Below are positions 51,796 through 59,882 of a stretch of DNA of 64,000 nt, piece after piece. Below the pieces are notes generated by a model that saw only the letters and a list, made by a program, of their open reading frames with translations, was not told where the DNA came from and ran no database searches. A program made the translations under genes and the position numbers. Location: assembly GCF_003331145.1 (NCBI RefSeq), contig NZ_QLVE01000011.1:62001-126000 (forward strand), given 5' to 3'. Position 1 is the stretch's first letter, and each line of letters begins with the position of its first letter. Source of the DNA: Exiguobacterium sp. TNDT2. Its GTDB lineage: Bacteria > Bacillota > Bacilli > Exiguobacteriales > Exiguobacteriaceae.

Positions 51796-52128
51796 ATGGA
51801 CCGAGCCTCTGTCGAAGAGACCATTTTAGCCGTCATCGACTGTATGCGGGCAAGCAATCATTGTTTCTCAAAATGCTTACAAGAAGAAGACTTGTTAATG
51901 GTCGCCGAGTGTATCCGACTGACGAAAGAATGTTCGGAAGTGTGTGCGCTCGCCTTGAATGCGCTCGAGACCGATTCGGCTTTCACCAAACCGATCGGTG
52001 CACTTTGCGCCCAAGTGTGCGACACGTGCGCCGTCGAATGTGGCCGTCACTTGCACGACCATTGCCAACGCTGTGCCGAAGCGTGTCTACGCTGTGCCGA
52101 GGCGTGCCGGCACTTGGTAGCCGCATAA
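51796..52128 (+). CDS. Cys-rich four-helix-bundle copper-binding protein (DUF326/Csp type)
   Basis: A 110-residue helical protein with about 14 Cys residues in CxxxC or CxxC spacing (e.g. DCMRASNHCFSKC, KECSEVCALAL, CAQVCDTCAVEC, CQRCAEACLRCAEAC). It resembles B. subtilis YhjQ and the cytosolic copper-storage Csp family. It probably binds Cu(I), which is inferred. No signal peptide, so it is cytosolic. ATG after AGGGGG. Followed by a terminator. Confidence 0.88.
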   Translation: MDRASVEETILAVIDCMRASNHCFSKCLQEEDLLMVAECIRLTKECSEVCALALNALETDSAFTKPIGALCAQVCDTCAVECGRHLHDHCQRCAEACLRCAEACRHLVAA

Positions 52129-52137
52129 TCGCTTTTT

Positions 52138-52164
52138 AGTCTAACGATATGTTAGACTTTTTTT
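52138..52164 (+). terminator. Terminator after the copper-protein gene
   Basis: AGTCTAAC-gatat-GTTAGACT is followed by TTTTTTT. Confidence 0.9.
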
Positions 52165-52193
52165 ATACTTGTTTTATGAGAAAGGGAACGATT

Positions 52194-52760
52194 ATGTCAC
52201 ATTCAATTCTAGCCATCGACGTCGAGACGGCAAACCGCGATAGCCGGAGCATCTGCTCTGTCGGGTGGAGCCTGCTCGTCGACGGTGAAATCATCGAAAC
52301 GAACCAACTGCTCGTCAATCCGGAGGAAGACTTCGATGCCGGCAACATCCGCGTTCACGGCATCCGGCCGAGCGACGTCTGGGACGCCCCGGCTCTGCCC
52401 GAAGTGCTCGAACAGCTTTATCCGACGCTCAGGGATGTCGACCTCGTCATGGCGCATAACGCTTCGTTCGACATGGGCGCATTCAAGAAAGCGATCGCCA
52501 AATACGATTTATATACGTTTCCGACCATCGAATATGGTTGTACCGTCAAGCTGTCGAGAAAACTGTATCCTGGGCTCCCGAACCATAAGCTGAACACGAT
52601 GGCCGAATATTTGAACGTACCTTTCGTCCATCATGACGCGGCCGAGGATGCCCGTGTCTGTGCGTTGCTCATGCGTGATATGATGCAGAAGACCGGGATT
52701 CATGACCCGCGTGAACTGCACCGGTACACATCGGTCAAGCTCGGAAAACTCGCTTATTGA
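52194..52760 (+). CDS. DnaQ-family 3'-5' exonuclease
   Basis: A DEDDh exonuclease of 188 residues, like the Pol III epsilon subunit. Motif I is AIDVETANRD (Asp-x-Glu), motif II MAHNASFDMGAFKKA (Asp), and motif III HHDAAEDARVCALLM (His and Asp). It is stand-alone. ATG 52194 is preferred because AAAGGGA lies upstream; the frame to 52149 crosses the terminator. Confidence 0.9.
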   Translation: MSHSILAIDVETANRDSRSICSVGWSLLVDGEIIETNQLLVNPEEDFDAGNIRVHGIRPSDVWDAPALPEVLEQLYPTLRDVDLVMAHNASFDMGAFKKAIAKYDLYTFPTIEYGCTVKLSRKLYPGLPNHKLNTMAEYLNVPFVHHDAAEDARVCALLMRDMMQKTGIHDPRELHRYTSVKLGKLAY

Positions 52761-52776
52761 ACAAAATGCATGCCAG

Positions 52777-52804
52777 ACAGGCCAAGACGAGCGTCTTGGC
52801 CTGT
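52777..52804. terminator. Bidirectional terminator between exonuclease and GT2-GtrA genes
   Basis: ACAGGCCAAGACG-ag-CGTCTTGGCCTGT is a perfect palindromic stem touching the stop codon of the minus-strand gene. Confidence 0.85.
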
Positions 52805-53862
52805 TAGCGTTTAAAAATCCATTTTTTTTGGACATAATAACTGATTACGAACAAGAAGCTGTCGACGAACACTTTAATCCACACTTCACCGTCGCGGACG
52901 ACATAGAACAGCGCATAGACAAGACCGGCCGACAGTGCCATCTGCAATCCGACGAGTCCGAAATATTTCGGCATCGCCCGACTTGCCTTCGAATGAAATA
53001 CGACTTTCCGATTAATGAAATAATTGAACAGCGATGACAGGATGCGGGCCACGACTGTCGCAATCAAGACGTGGGTCGTCTCGAACCAAGGATTCAACAA
53101 ATAGACGAATAATGCATAGAACCCGATATCTAACAGGAACGAGGCAATCGAAGATAAGGAATACGCCAAAAACATACGGTAGATGAGAATCGAATCGATT
53201 ACCGGCCGGAAATGGGACGAGGCGTTCTCGGCCACATAGACGGTCTGAATCGGTGTCTGATGGATCGGGACTTGCAATCGTTTCGTGAACGTCAACATGT
53301 TCATCTCAAACTCGTAACGGTTCCCCGGTACATCGAGCAATTGTTCCGCGTACCGGAGCGGGATCGCCCGCAGCCCGGTCTGCGTGTCTTTCAGACGGAG
53401 ACCGCTGCCGAGCAACATGACACCGCGCGTCATCTGATTCCCGAACCGGCTCCGGAATGGGATATCGGACCCGGAAAAATCACGACAGCCCATAATCAAA
53501 TGGTGGGGCCAACGTACGCCTTCTTCATACAACTTTAAGACGTCAGCCGGCAGATGTTGGCCATCCGCATCGACCGTGATGACCCCGTTCGTTCTAGGGA
53601 AATGCTGAACGACATGCCGAATCCCAGTTTTCAATGCCGCACCTTTCCCTTGATTCCGAGCATGCTCGAGCACCGTTACCGACTTTCGGATTTCATCAAA
53701 AATCGGACGGGACGTCTCGGCACTCCCATCGTTCACGACGAACAGATGCACAAATCCTTTTTCTTTCAACTCCCGGACAAGTGTGACGAGCGCCTGATCG
53801 GGGTTATATGCGGGGATTAGTATGACGTAATCATCAAGAAGTTCCACGGAATGCATTTGCAT
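52804..53862 (-). CDS. GT2 glycosyltransferase fused to a GtrA flippase domain
   Basis: A fused protein of 352 residues. Residues 1-220 are a family-2 glycosyltransferase: VILIPAYNPDQALV, the diphosphate-binding FVVNDGSAE and the metal DxD in ITVDADGQ, with no transmembrane span. Residues 225-352 form a GtrA domain with four membrane spans (SIASFLLDIGFYALFVYLL, NYFINRKVVF, and so on). Such fusions move lipid-linked sugars, often glucosyl-undecaprenyl phosphate, across the membrane. Acceptor unknown. ATG 53862 follows GGAGGGG. Confidence 0.9.
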   Translation of the reverse strand: MQMHSVELLDDYVILIPAYNPDQALVTLVRELKEKGFVHLFVVNDGSAETSRPIFDEIRKSVTVLEHARNQGKGAALKTGIRHVVQHFPRTNGVITVDADGQHLPADVLKLYEEGVRWPHHLIMGCRDFSGSDIPFRSRFGNQMTRGVMLLGSGLRLKDTQTGLRAIPLRYAEQLLDVPGNRYEFEMNMLTFTKRLQVPIHQTPIQTVYVAENASSHFRPVIDSILIYRMFLAYSLSSIASFLLDIGFYALFVYLLNPWFETTHVLIATVVARILSSLFNYFINRKVVFHSKASRAMPKYFGLVGLQMALSAGLVYALFYVVRDGEVWIKVFVDSFLFVISYYVQKKWIFKR

Positions 53863-53929
53863 CGCCACCCCTCCTTCCCTCCTTCTATACCCAAGACGAC
53901 GAAAAGTGATTCCTCGAATCAAAGTAAAC

Positions 53930-53960
53930 AAAAAACACGGTGTCTCGGAGGACACCGTGC
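53930..53960 (-). terminator. Terminator of the CaCA antiporter gene
   Basis: On the minus strand GGCACGGTGTC-ctccga-GACACCGTG is followed by TTTTTTG. Confidence 0.9.
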
Positions 53961-53964
53961 CAGA

Positions 53965-54966
53965 TTAACCGACGAAGATGAAGTAAGACGAAGCGAAGTA
54001 GACGAGCACGACGAGCACTGACGGCAAGATGTAACGCAGTTTTGACGTCACGTCTTTACGTAGGAGCGTATACATGACGAGCACCGACAAGATGGTAATC
54101 CCAATCGCTGTCACCAAGTGAGACGCCGACACGTCGGCCAGAATCGAACCGTTGCGGTAAAACACGTCCGACATCGCGATGATGAGCATATTGAAGATGT
54201 TGCTTCCCAAAATCGAGCCGAACGCCAAGTTGACGTTACCGAGTTTTAAAGCGACGAATACAGACACCGCTTCCGGAAGCGAGGTCGTCGCGGCAATTAA
54301 GAAGCTACCGACGAAGCTCGAACCGAGGCCCGTGACGACGGCGATTTGATCACCTAGCACCGAGAGCGCCGTCCCAGCCGCCATGATGACGAGTGCGGCA
54401 ATGATGAAACCGATGACCGCACGTTTGACCGTGATCGAACTTGTCGCACTGGCGCCGACTTCTTGTACGGACTCGTTTACAGCTTCCCGCTCGACGGCAG
54501 GTTGTTGCGGGCGCTTACCGATATAATAAATCCCAATCGCGTACAATCCGGCAATTAATAAGGCGTCGATTCCAATTCCGAGAATTGTGAAGTCGATGCG
54601 GACGATGAGGGCGATCATCGTGACGAGCGTCAACATGAGACCGAGACCGGCCGTATAGAGATGGTCTCGGCTCGCCTCATTGAACAATCGTTTCTGACGA
54701 TAGAATAGATCGAACATCGCCAAGATGAAGATATTGAACAAGTTCGACCCGAGCATGTTTCCGATGGCGATATCCGGATTGTTGATCATGACGGCTGATA
54801 CGCTCGTCGTCACTTCCGGCAATGATGTTGCACCGGCAAGTAACACGGTCCCGACGAGCATCCCGCTCATTGTCGACTTCTCACTGATGACGTCAGCGTA
54901 AGTCGAAAGTTTCATGGCGGCATACACGGTGAGTGCAGCAGCCAAAATGAAGTAAATGAATACCAT
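53965..54966 (-). CDS. Sodium/calcium exchanger-family antiporter (CaCA, YrbG type)
   Basis: An integral membrane antiporter of 333 residues with ten hydrophobic helices. The two inverted alpha repeats carry GATSLPEVTTSV (about 48-59) and AATTSLPEAVSVF (about 222-234), each followed by GSNLFNIFIL or GSNIFNMLII. The family exchanges Ca2+ for Na+ or H+. A yybP-ykoY manganese riboswitch in the leader suggests that Mn2+ is a substrate, as this switch controls Mn efflux genes. Start is ATG 54966; longer frames cross the terminator. The leader controls it directly. Confidence 0.88.
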   Translation of the reverse strand: MVFIYFILAAALTVYAAMKLSTYADVISEKSTMSGMLVGTVLLAGATSLPEVTTSVSAVMINNPDIAIGNMLGSNLFNIFILAMFDLFYRQKRLFNEASRDHLYTAGLGLMLTLVTMIALIVRIDFTILGIGIDALLIAGLYAIGIYYIGKRPQQPAVEREAVNESVQEVGASATSSITVKRAVIGFIIAALVIMAAGTALSVLGDQIAVVTGLGSSFVGSFLIAATTSLPEAVSVFVALKLGNVNLAFGSILGSNIFNMLIIAMSDVFYRNGSILADVSASHLVTAIGITILSVLVMYTLLRKDVTSKLRYILPSVLVVLVYFASSYFIFVG

Positions 54967-55000
54967 ATTCCTGTATCTCCCCTTTTCAAAAAAATCAAAA

Positions 55001-55044
55001 AAGACCTTTTTATGGACGCCGAATAAGCATCCATAAAAAGGTCT
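55001..55044 (-). terminator. Riboswitch-controlled terminator before the CaCA gene
   Basis: On the minus strand GACCTTTTTATGGATGC and GCGTCCATAAAAAGGTC form a long stem (one G-T pair) followed by TTTTTTG. The 5' strand also pairs in the riboswitch P1, so aptamer and terminator exclude each other. Confidence 0.92.
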
Positions 55045-55137
55045 CGCGGACTTGGTAAGAAGCTCGATGGACCGAGTGCATTGCACCGTAATGACGACCC
55101 ACCGACCACATTCGTGGTCGCTACTCCCCTTTTTATG
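55032..55137 (-). promoter_or_regulatory. yybP-ykoY manganese riboswitch
   Basis: Read on the minus strand: AAAAAGGGGAGTAGCG, a variable hairpin (GACCAC/GTGGTC), GGTCGTCATTACGG, GTGCAATGCACTCGG, then TACCAAGTCCGCG. GGGGAGUAG and CAAGxCC are the metal-site strands of the class. P1 CATAAAAAGG (55128-55137 on the complement) pairs with CCTTTTTATG (55032-55041), which the terminator needs. Hence Mn2+ binding should turn the gene on. Confidence 0.9.
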
Positions 55138-55146
55138 TTCACGACG

Positions 55147-55175
55147 AATATATCACGTTTAAGGTCACTTGACAA
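55147..55175 (-). promoter_or_regulatory. Promoter of the manganese-riboswitch transcript
   Basis: Minus-strand TTGTCA (55170-55175), a 17-nt spacer and TATATT (55147-55152). Confidence 0.82.
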
Positions 55176-55360
55176 TCATTTCACTCGAGCCACGCGACGA
55201 TCTCTTCTGACTGCAATGTCGTTCGATTAGATAATTCCTCAATCATCTAATATACAAGGCCCATGAAGTCCCAGTTTGGTCCACAACCGCGTCTACTCGA
55301 AGCATGGTCTTCCTAAGAAGCTGCCACTTCAGGTTGCGAAGCAAATAAATGGTGAGCAGT

Positions 55361-56065
55361 TCACGGTTCATAAATCATCTTTTTCGTCATGCCCCCGTCG
55401 ACGATCAAGTTATGACCATTGACGAAATCATTTTTCTCATCGCTCAAATAGGAGACAGCCCGGACGATATCCATCGGCGTACCGACCCGTCCCGAGGGAT
55501 GTTGCGCGTGGTCGATGTCACGAAGGGCTTCTTCCGAGGTATGGATCCATCCGGGACTGATTGCATTCACCGTGATCGGTCGCTCAGCCAAAGAGACCGC
55601 CATCGACTGGGTCAACGAAACGATCCCGCCTTTTGAGGCGCCGTATGCTTCCCAATCGGCCTCGTTCTGAAGCGCGCGGGTCGAGGCCACGTTGATGATA
55701 CGGCCGAAATCAGCCCCTTCATTTAAAGTTAAAAACGCTTTCGAACAAGCGAACGTACCGACGAGGTTGACGTCAATCACGTGTTTAAACGTCTCGACAT
55801 CGAGTTCAGTCATCGGTTTGGTAAGTGACGACACGCCACCGTTATTGATGAGCACGTGGGCGGTGCCGACTTCTTGCTGAATCTCCGTGAACACACGGGC
55901 CACATCTTGATGATTCCCTAGGTCCATCTGGTGGAACGTCACTCCGTCAAGCTTAGGGTCCGTATCGATATCAAGCCCGATGACGCGATATTCACTGCTA
56001 AAATGACGGGCTAGTTCCCGCCCGATTCCTTGACTGACACCGGTAATAATCATGGTCTGTTTCAT
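55361..56065 (-). CDS. SDR family oxidoreductase
   Basis: A classical short-chain dehydrogenase of 234 residues. Cofactor motif is TGVSQGIGREL (TGxxxGIG), NNGG near 76, the catalytic Ser and Tyr-x3-Lys in VASTRALQNEADWEAYGASKGG, and the tail NAISPGWI. Cofactor may be NAD since an Asp (GLDID) follows beta-2. Substrate unknown. ATG 56065 lies 6 nt after GGAGGG. The gap 55187-55360 shows no gene. It overlaps nothing, but the glpP gene ends 49 nt upstream of its start. Confidence 0.9.
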   Translation of the reverse strand: MKQTMIITGVSQGIGRELARHFSSEYRVIGLDIDTDPKLDGVTFHQMDLGNHQDVARVFTEIQQEVGTAHVLINNGGVSSLTKPMTELDVETFKHVIDVNLVGTFACSKAFLTLNEGADFGRIINVASTRALQNEADWEAYGASKGGIVSLTQSMAVSLAERPITVNAISPGWIHTSEEALRDIDHAQHPSGRVGTPMDIVRAVSYLSDEKNDFVNGHNLIVDGGMTKKMIYEP

Positions 56066-56114
56066 ATTCATCCCTCCTGCAACATCAAATACCCCGATTT
56101 GATCAAAACGAGTC

Positions 56115-56663
56115 CTATCCAATCGTCCAAAGACGTTGATCAGACGTCGTCACGACCGTCGCCCCGGCCTCGAGGGCGGCCTCGACTTCTTCAGATGACG
56201 AAATCAAGCCGCCGGCGAAAACCGGAATCTTCGTTGTTTCCTTCACAGACCGGATAAACTTCGGAACAAGGCCAGGTAACACTTCGATATAATCCGGCTG
56301 GGTACGGTTGATGAGACGATAACTTTTTTCGAGCGAGTTCGAATCAATCAAGAATAAGCGCTGAACTGTTTTGACTTGCTTTTGTTTCGCCTTTATAATG
56401 ACGCTGCCTTTCGTCGAGATGATCCCGTACGGACGATACGTCTGACAAATGTACTCGGTCGCATATTCATCCGCCTTCAACCCTTGAATCAAATCGAGAT
56501 GGACAAATACTTGCTTGTCATGGGCCGCTAGCAACTGAAACACGGCATCGAGCCGGCCCACGTGTACTTCGAGCAGGACCCCCACCTTGAACGGTCCTTT
56601 CACAAACGTCTCGAGGTCTCGCATGTCTCGGAGCGCGGGTAAAATCGTTTGACCTTCTATCAT
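56115..56663 (-). CDS. glpP: Glycerol-3-phosphate-responsive antiterminator GlpP
   Basis: An RNA-binding antiterminator of 182 residues. In Bacillus it binds glycerol-3-phosphate and lets RNA polymerase pass terminators before glpF and glpD. Family blocks seen are VFVHLDLIQGLKADEYATEY, GIISTKGSVIIKAKQ, LFLIDSNSLEKS, DYIEVLPGLVPK and IPVFAGGLISSSEEVEAALEAGATVVTTS. No glpF, glpK or glpD lies nearby in this window, so it acts in trans. ATG after AAAGGAC. Next gene on the strand is the SDR, which may be cotranscribed. Confidence 0.93.
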   Translation of the reverse strand: MIEGQTILPALRDMRDLETFVKGPFKVGVLLEVHVGRLDAVFQLLAAHDKQVFVHLDLIQGLKADEYATEYICQTYRPYGIISTKGSVIIKAKQKQVKTVQRLFLIDSNSLEKSYRLINRTQPDYIEVLPGLVPKFIRSVKETTKIPVFAGGLISSSEEVEAALEAGATVVTTSDQRLWTIG

Positions 56664-56787
56664 ACGGGCACGTCCTTTCTTCCATTTTATGTCTTCATTA
56701 TCTGAACAAGATGAGGCGGAAATCAAGGTTTACCGATTCAATATAGCGGGAAAATAATTTTAACTTATGGAGAGAGGGAGTAGCGAC

Positions 56788-57207
56788 ATGGTCAATGAGG
56801 TAGATGTACGAATCGAGACACCGACACCGGAGGAACATCAACGCCTTCGCGTCAAAGCGGGTATGCCAAAGCGTTCCGACTCGGGGACGGCGAAAGGGCT
56901 AGCCAATACGCTATATGGCGTTTGTTTATATAAAGATGACACGATGGTCGGAATGGGCCGCGTCGTCGGGGACGGCGGCATGGTGTTTCATCTCGTCGAT
57001 ATCGTCGTCGACCCGGAGTGCCAAGGGCTCGGACTCGGAAAATTGATTATGGAGCAGTTGATGGACTGGATTTTACAGGAAGCCGACGAGACGGCCATCA
57101 TCAGTTTGATTGCAGATATCCCAGCTGATGGATTGTACCGGCAATTCGGGTTTGACTATTCGCGCCCCGAATCGGTCGGGATGGAGTATCAATGGAACCG
57201 GGACTGA
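56788..57207 (+). CDS. GNAT family N-acetyltransferase
   Basis: An acetyltransferase of 139 residues. The acetyl-CoA P-loop motif A is DPECQGLGLGKLIMEQLM, preceded by the beta-strand VDIVVD. The N-terminus TPTPEEHQRLRVKAGM and the C-terminal GLYRQFGFDYSRPESVGM fit the small GNATs. Substrate unknown. ATG 56788 follows GGGAG. It lies 40 nt before the antiporter gene, so it may be in the same operon. Confidence 0.85.
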   Translation: MVNEVDVRIETPTPEEHQRLRVKAGMPKRSDSGTAKGLANTLYGVCLYKDDTMVGMGRVVGDGGMVFHLVDIVVDPECQGLGLGKLIMEQLMDWILQEADETAIISLIADIPADGLYRQFGFDYSRPESVGMEYQWNRD

Positions 57208-57247
57208 CCCGTCGACCGCCGCGACTTTCAGGTTCAGGAGGTGACGT

Positions 57248-58423
57248 ATGGAGCTGAATATGATTGTCTTGTTCGGTCTGGCGCTAACCGCCATATCCGT
57301 GCTCAGCCTCATCATCGAGCGGTTATTCTTTCCAAGTATTCTTGCCTTTATCGCCATCGGCGTCGCCGTCGGCTTCTTCTGGGACGGAAACGAGGTCTTT
57401 AAAATTGCCGGCGAAATCGGGATTATTCTCTTATTCTTTTTACTCGGGTTAAAGTTCCCACTCGGAGAGTTGATGGAGCGTCTCAAGCGGGTATGGAAGG
57501 CAGGTGTCCTCGACATCGTGCTCGCCTTCGGGGTCACGGTCGGAATCGCCATGCTGTTCGGACTCGACTTCTCCCAATCGTTTTTAATCGGTGCCGTCTT
57601 GTTTGCGACGAGTTCGTCGATTTCTGCACGTCTGCTCGAGCGGCACGCGGACAAACATGAAGATGTGAAAGAATTCGTCTTGGCGTTGCTGATTTTTGAA
57701 GACATGGTTGCCCCGCTCATCTTGACCGTCGCCCCGTTCATCATCCAGGAAGAAGCAATCGAGGTCACAGATATCGGGAAAGTGTTCGCCGGTTTCCTCA
57801 TCTTCGGCGTGTTGCTTTTCATCGGATCGCGCTTCATCAAGAAACAGCCGAAGATTGCTAAACATCTACTGCGACAAGATGATGCGAGCATCGGCTTGAT
57901 CGGATTGATTCTCTTATTCGCCGGAATCGGCATGGTATTTGGACTGTCCGAGATTCTCGGGGCGTTCATCGCCGGCATCATGCTCGCGGGCATTCACGAC
58001 GTCCGTCCGCTGAAACGATTGACCGTACCGGTTCGCGATTTGTTCTTACCGATTTTCTTCATCTCATTCGGAATCTCGATCAATCTCGAGCAAGGGGTTA
58101 TCATCAATACGCTCTTCTTCGTCCTAATTATTTGGGGGGTTCTGTCGAAGTGGATTGTCGGCCGCGTTGGCGGTCGAATGTATGGCTTGACGCGAGTTCA
58201 GGCGAACGAGGCCGGCTTCTCCCTCGCCCCTCGTGGAGAGTTCTCCATCCTCTTTACCGCCTTGTCAAACGGCGCAATTAACTTGTTTGTCGGCCTTTAC
58301 ATCTTCGTCTCGGCCATCGTCGGTATCGTCTTGTTCCGCTTTTCGGAAAATCTTGCAGCCAAGACGGAAGAAAAACTGGAGAAAGTACTTCCCGATGAGA
58401 CAAAAAATAAAGAGGATCAATGA
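57248..58423 (+). CDS. Cation:proton antiporter (CPA2, KefB-like core)
   Basis: A monovalent cation:proton antiporter-2 membrane domain protein of 391 residues with about 12 spans. It contains FFLLGLKFPLGEL, ATSSSISARLLE and the family block LGAFIAGIMLAGIHDVRPL. The helix break region DLFLPIFFISFGISI is also present. No RCK/TrkA domain is fused or adjacent, unlike KefB or YhaU-YhaT. Na+/K+ specificity unknown. ATG has AGGAGG 6 nt upstream. Confidence 0.9.
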   Translation: MELNMIVLFGLALTAISVLSLIIERLFFPSILAFIAIGVAVGFFWDGNEVFKIAGEIGIILLFFLLGLKFPLGELMERLKRVWKAGVLDIVLAFGVTVGIAMLFGLDFSQSFLIGAVLFATSSSISARLLERHADKHEDVKEFVLALLIFEDMVAPLILTVAPFIIQEEAIEVTDIGKVFAGFLIFGVLLFIGSRFIKKQPKIAKHLLRQDDASIGLIGLILLFAGIGMVFGLSEILGAFIAGIMLAGIHDVRPLKRLTVPVRDLFLPIFFISFGISINLEQGVIINTLFFVLIIWGVLSKWIVGRVGGRMYGLTRVQANEAGFSLAPRGEFSILFTALSNGAINLFVGLYIFVSAIVGIVLFRFSENLAAKTEEKLEKVLPDETKNKEDQ

Positions 58424-58432
58424 TTGAACACC

Positions 58433-58462
58433 AAGGAGGACCTTCACGTGAAGGTCCTCTTT
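58433..58462. terminator. Bidirectional terminator between CPA2 and DedA genes
   Basis: GAGGACCTTCAC-GTGAAGGTCCTC is a perfect palindrome with AAGG before it and TTTC after it. Confidence 0.85.
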
Positions 58463-58468
58463 CATTCA

Positions 58469-59098
58469 TCAAAACGATGAGGCTTGTTTCGACTTTCTTT
58501 TCTTCCGTTTCTTGCGCCAGATGATAAACACAATCAGGCCGACAGCTAATAACCCGTAAATCGCGTACGAATATACATCTAAATATCGTAAGATTGCTTC
58601 CCAATTCTCACCGACACGGATGCCGATATAGATGAGGATCGTGTTCCAAATGACCGTTCCGGCCGTGCTGAGCAACAAGAACTTCACAAACGGCATATTC
58701 GACATCCCGGCCGGTAACGAGATCAAGCTCCGGACGACGGGCATCAAGCGGCCGAAGAATACCATCCAGCCCCCATATTTGTCGAACCAAGCATCTGCCC
58801 GCCGAACGTCAGCAATATCAAGCCGAATCCATTTGCCGTATTTCTTCGTCCATTTTTCAATCTGTTCGACATCTAAATATAAACCGATCCCGTACAACAA
58901 TACGGCCCCTAAAATAGCGCCTGCCGTCGCAGCGAAGATGACGAGCGGGACATTCAAATCGGTCTTCACCGCGAAGAACCCGCCGAACAAGAGCACGACC
59001 TCTGAAGGAATCGGCGGGAACACGTTTTCAATAAAGATCATGAACGCGATACCAAAATAACCGAACTGTTCAATGACCTGAATCATCCACTCTCTCAT
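58469..59098 (-). CDS. DedA family membrane protein
   Basis: A DedA/VTT-family protein of 209 residues with four or five hydrophobic segments. The family blocks are FGYFGIAFMIFIENVFPPIPSE, then YGGWMVFFGRLMPVVRSLISLPAGMS in two pieces. The Glu of ENVFPPIPSE and the Arg of GRLMPVVR are the conserved functional residues. Members act in lipid (undecaprenyl phosphate or phosphatidylethanolamine) flipping or membrane energetics; the exact job is unknown. ATG 59098 is chosen after GGAGGGGG. Confidence 0.9.
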   Translation of the reverse strand: MREWMIQVIEQFGYFGIAFMIFIENVFPPIPSEVVLLFGGFFAVKTDLNVPLVIFAATAGAILGAVLLYGIGLYLDVEQIEKWTKKYGKWIRLDIADVRRADAWFDKYGGWMVFFGRLMPVVRSLISLPAGMSNMPFVKFLLLSTAGTVIWNTILIYIGIRVGENWEAILRYLDVYSYAIYGLLAVGLIVFIIWRKKRKKRKSKQASSF

Positions 59099-59201
59099 AT
59101 CATTCCCCCTCCAATATCTCCTATTATACCCGTCACCTTTACAACAATAACCGTCCTGACATGCTAAAATGAAGTACTTGAACGAAAGCGAGGAAATGCT
59201 C

Positions 59202-59759
59202 ATGACCGAACCGATACGTTGTTCGTGGTGCGGAACAGACCCCATATATGTCCGCTATCACGACGAGGAATGGGGAAAACCCGTCCATGACGATCAGAAA
59301 CACTTCGAATGTTTGACGCTCGAGAGCGCCCAAGCCGGCCTCAGTTGGATCACGATTTTACGAAAGCGCGACAATTACCGGGACGCCTATGCTGACTTCG
59401 ATGTCGAAGCGGTCTCCTTGTTCGATGAAACAGATATGGAACGATTGCTAAACAATCCCGGCATCGTCCGGAATCGCCGTAAAATCGAGGCGTCGATCAA
59501 TAACGCCAAACGCTTCATCGAGATTCAGCAAGAATTCGGGACGCTCGATGCCTATATTTGGTCGTTCGTCGATGGGGAGACGCTCAATAACGAATGGACC
59601 GCGATTGAAGAAATCCCTGCCACGACCGAACTCTCTCACCGAATCAGCAAAGACTTGAAGCGTCGCGGCTTCAAATTTTTAGGACCGACGACCATCTATG
59701 CCCATCTGCAGGCGACCGGCCTCGTCAATGACCATTTGACCTCTTGCTTCGCTAAATAA
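59202..59759 (+). CDS. tag: DNA-3-methyladenine glycosylase I
   Basis: A DNA repair glycosylase of 185 residues that removes 3-methyladenine. Zinc ligands are seen as Cys in RCSWCGTDP, His in YHDEEWG and the C-terminal VNDHLTSC. Other Tag blocks are FECLTLESAQAGLSWITILRKR and GFKFLGPTTIYAHLQATG. ATG 59202 gives 8-nt spacing from GAGGA; ATG 59196 is 2 nt away. It is divergent from dedA. Confidence 0.95.
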   Translation: MTEPIRCSWCGTDPIYVRYHDEEWGKPVHDDQKHFECLTLESAQAGLSWITILRKRDNYRDAYADFDVEAVSLFDETDMERLLNNPGIVRNRRKIEASINNAKRFIEIQQEFGTLDAYIWSFVDGETLNNEWTAIEEIPATTELSHRISKDLKRRGFKFLGPTTIYAHLQATGLVNDHLTSCFAK

Positions 59760-59811
59760 TTTGATTATTTGGTCAATCCTCCAATAATATCGTGCACTTG
59801 ATTCAATTTTG

Positions 59812-59827
59812 TGACAAAATTTTGTCA
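59812..59827. promoter_or_regulatory. Perfect 16-bp palindrome upstream of putP copy 2
   Basis: TGACAAAATTTTGTCA is flanked by GTGCAC copies at 59792-59797 and 59830-59835 and by ATTCAAT/ATTGAAT arms. It lies 56 nt before the start. A dimeric repressor or activator operator is likely; I cannot name it. Confidence 0.65.
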
Positions 59828-59882
59828 TGGTGCACACCATAAAGATTGAATGCGTTTTCATCATGATTGAGGGGGATGTTTT

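Noticed and set aside
57073-57993. A 306-codon open frame on the minus strand
   Set aside because: It is the exact antisense of the CPA2 antiporter and GNAT genes, is rich in Ser/Pro/Lys without any domain, and lacks a ribosome binding site.
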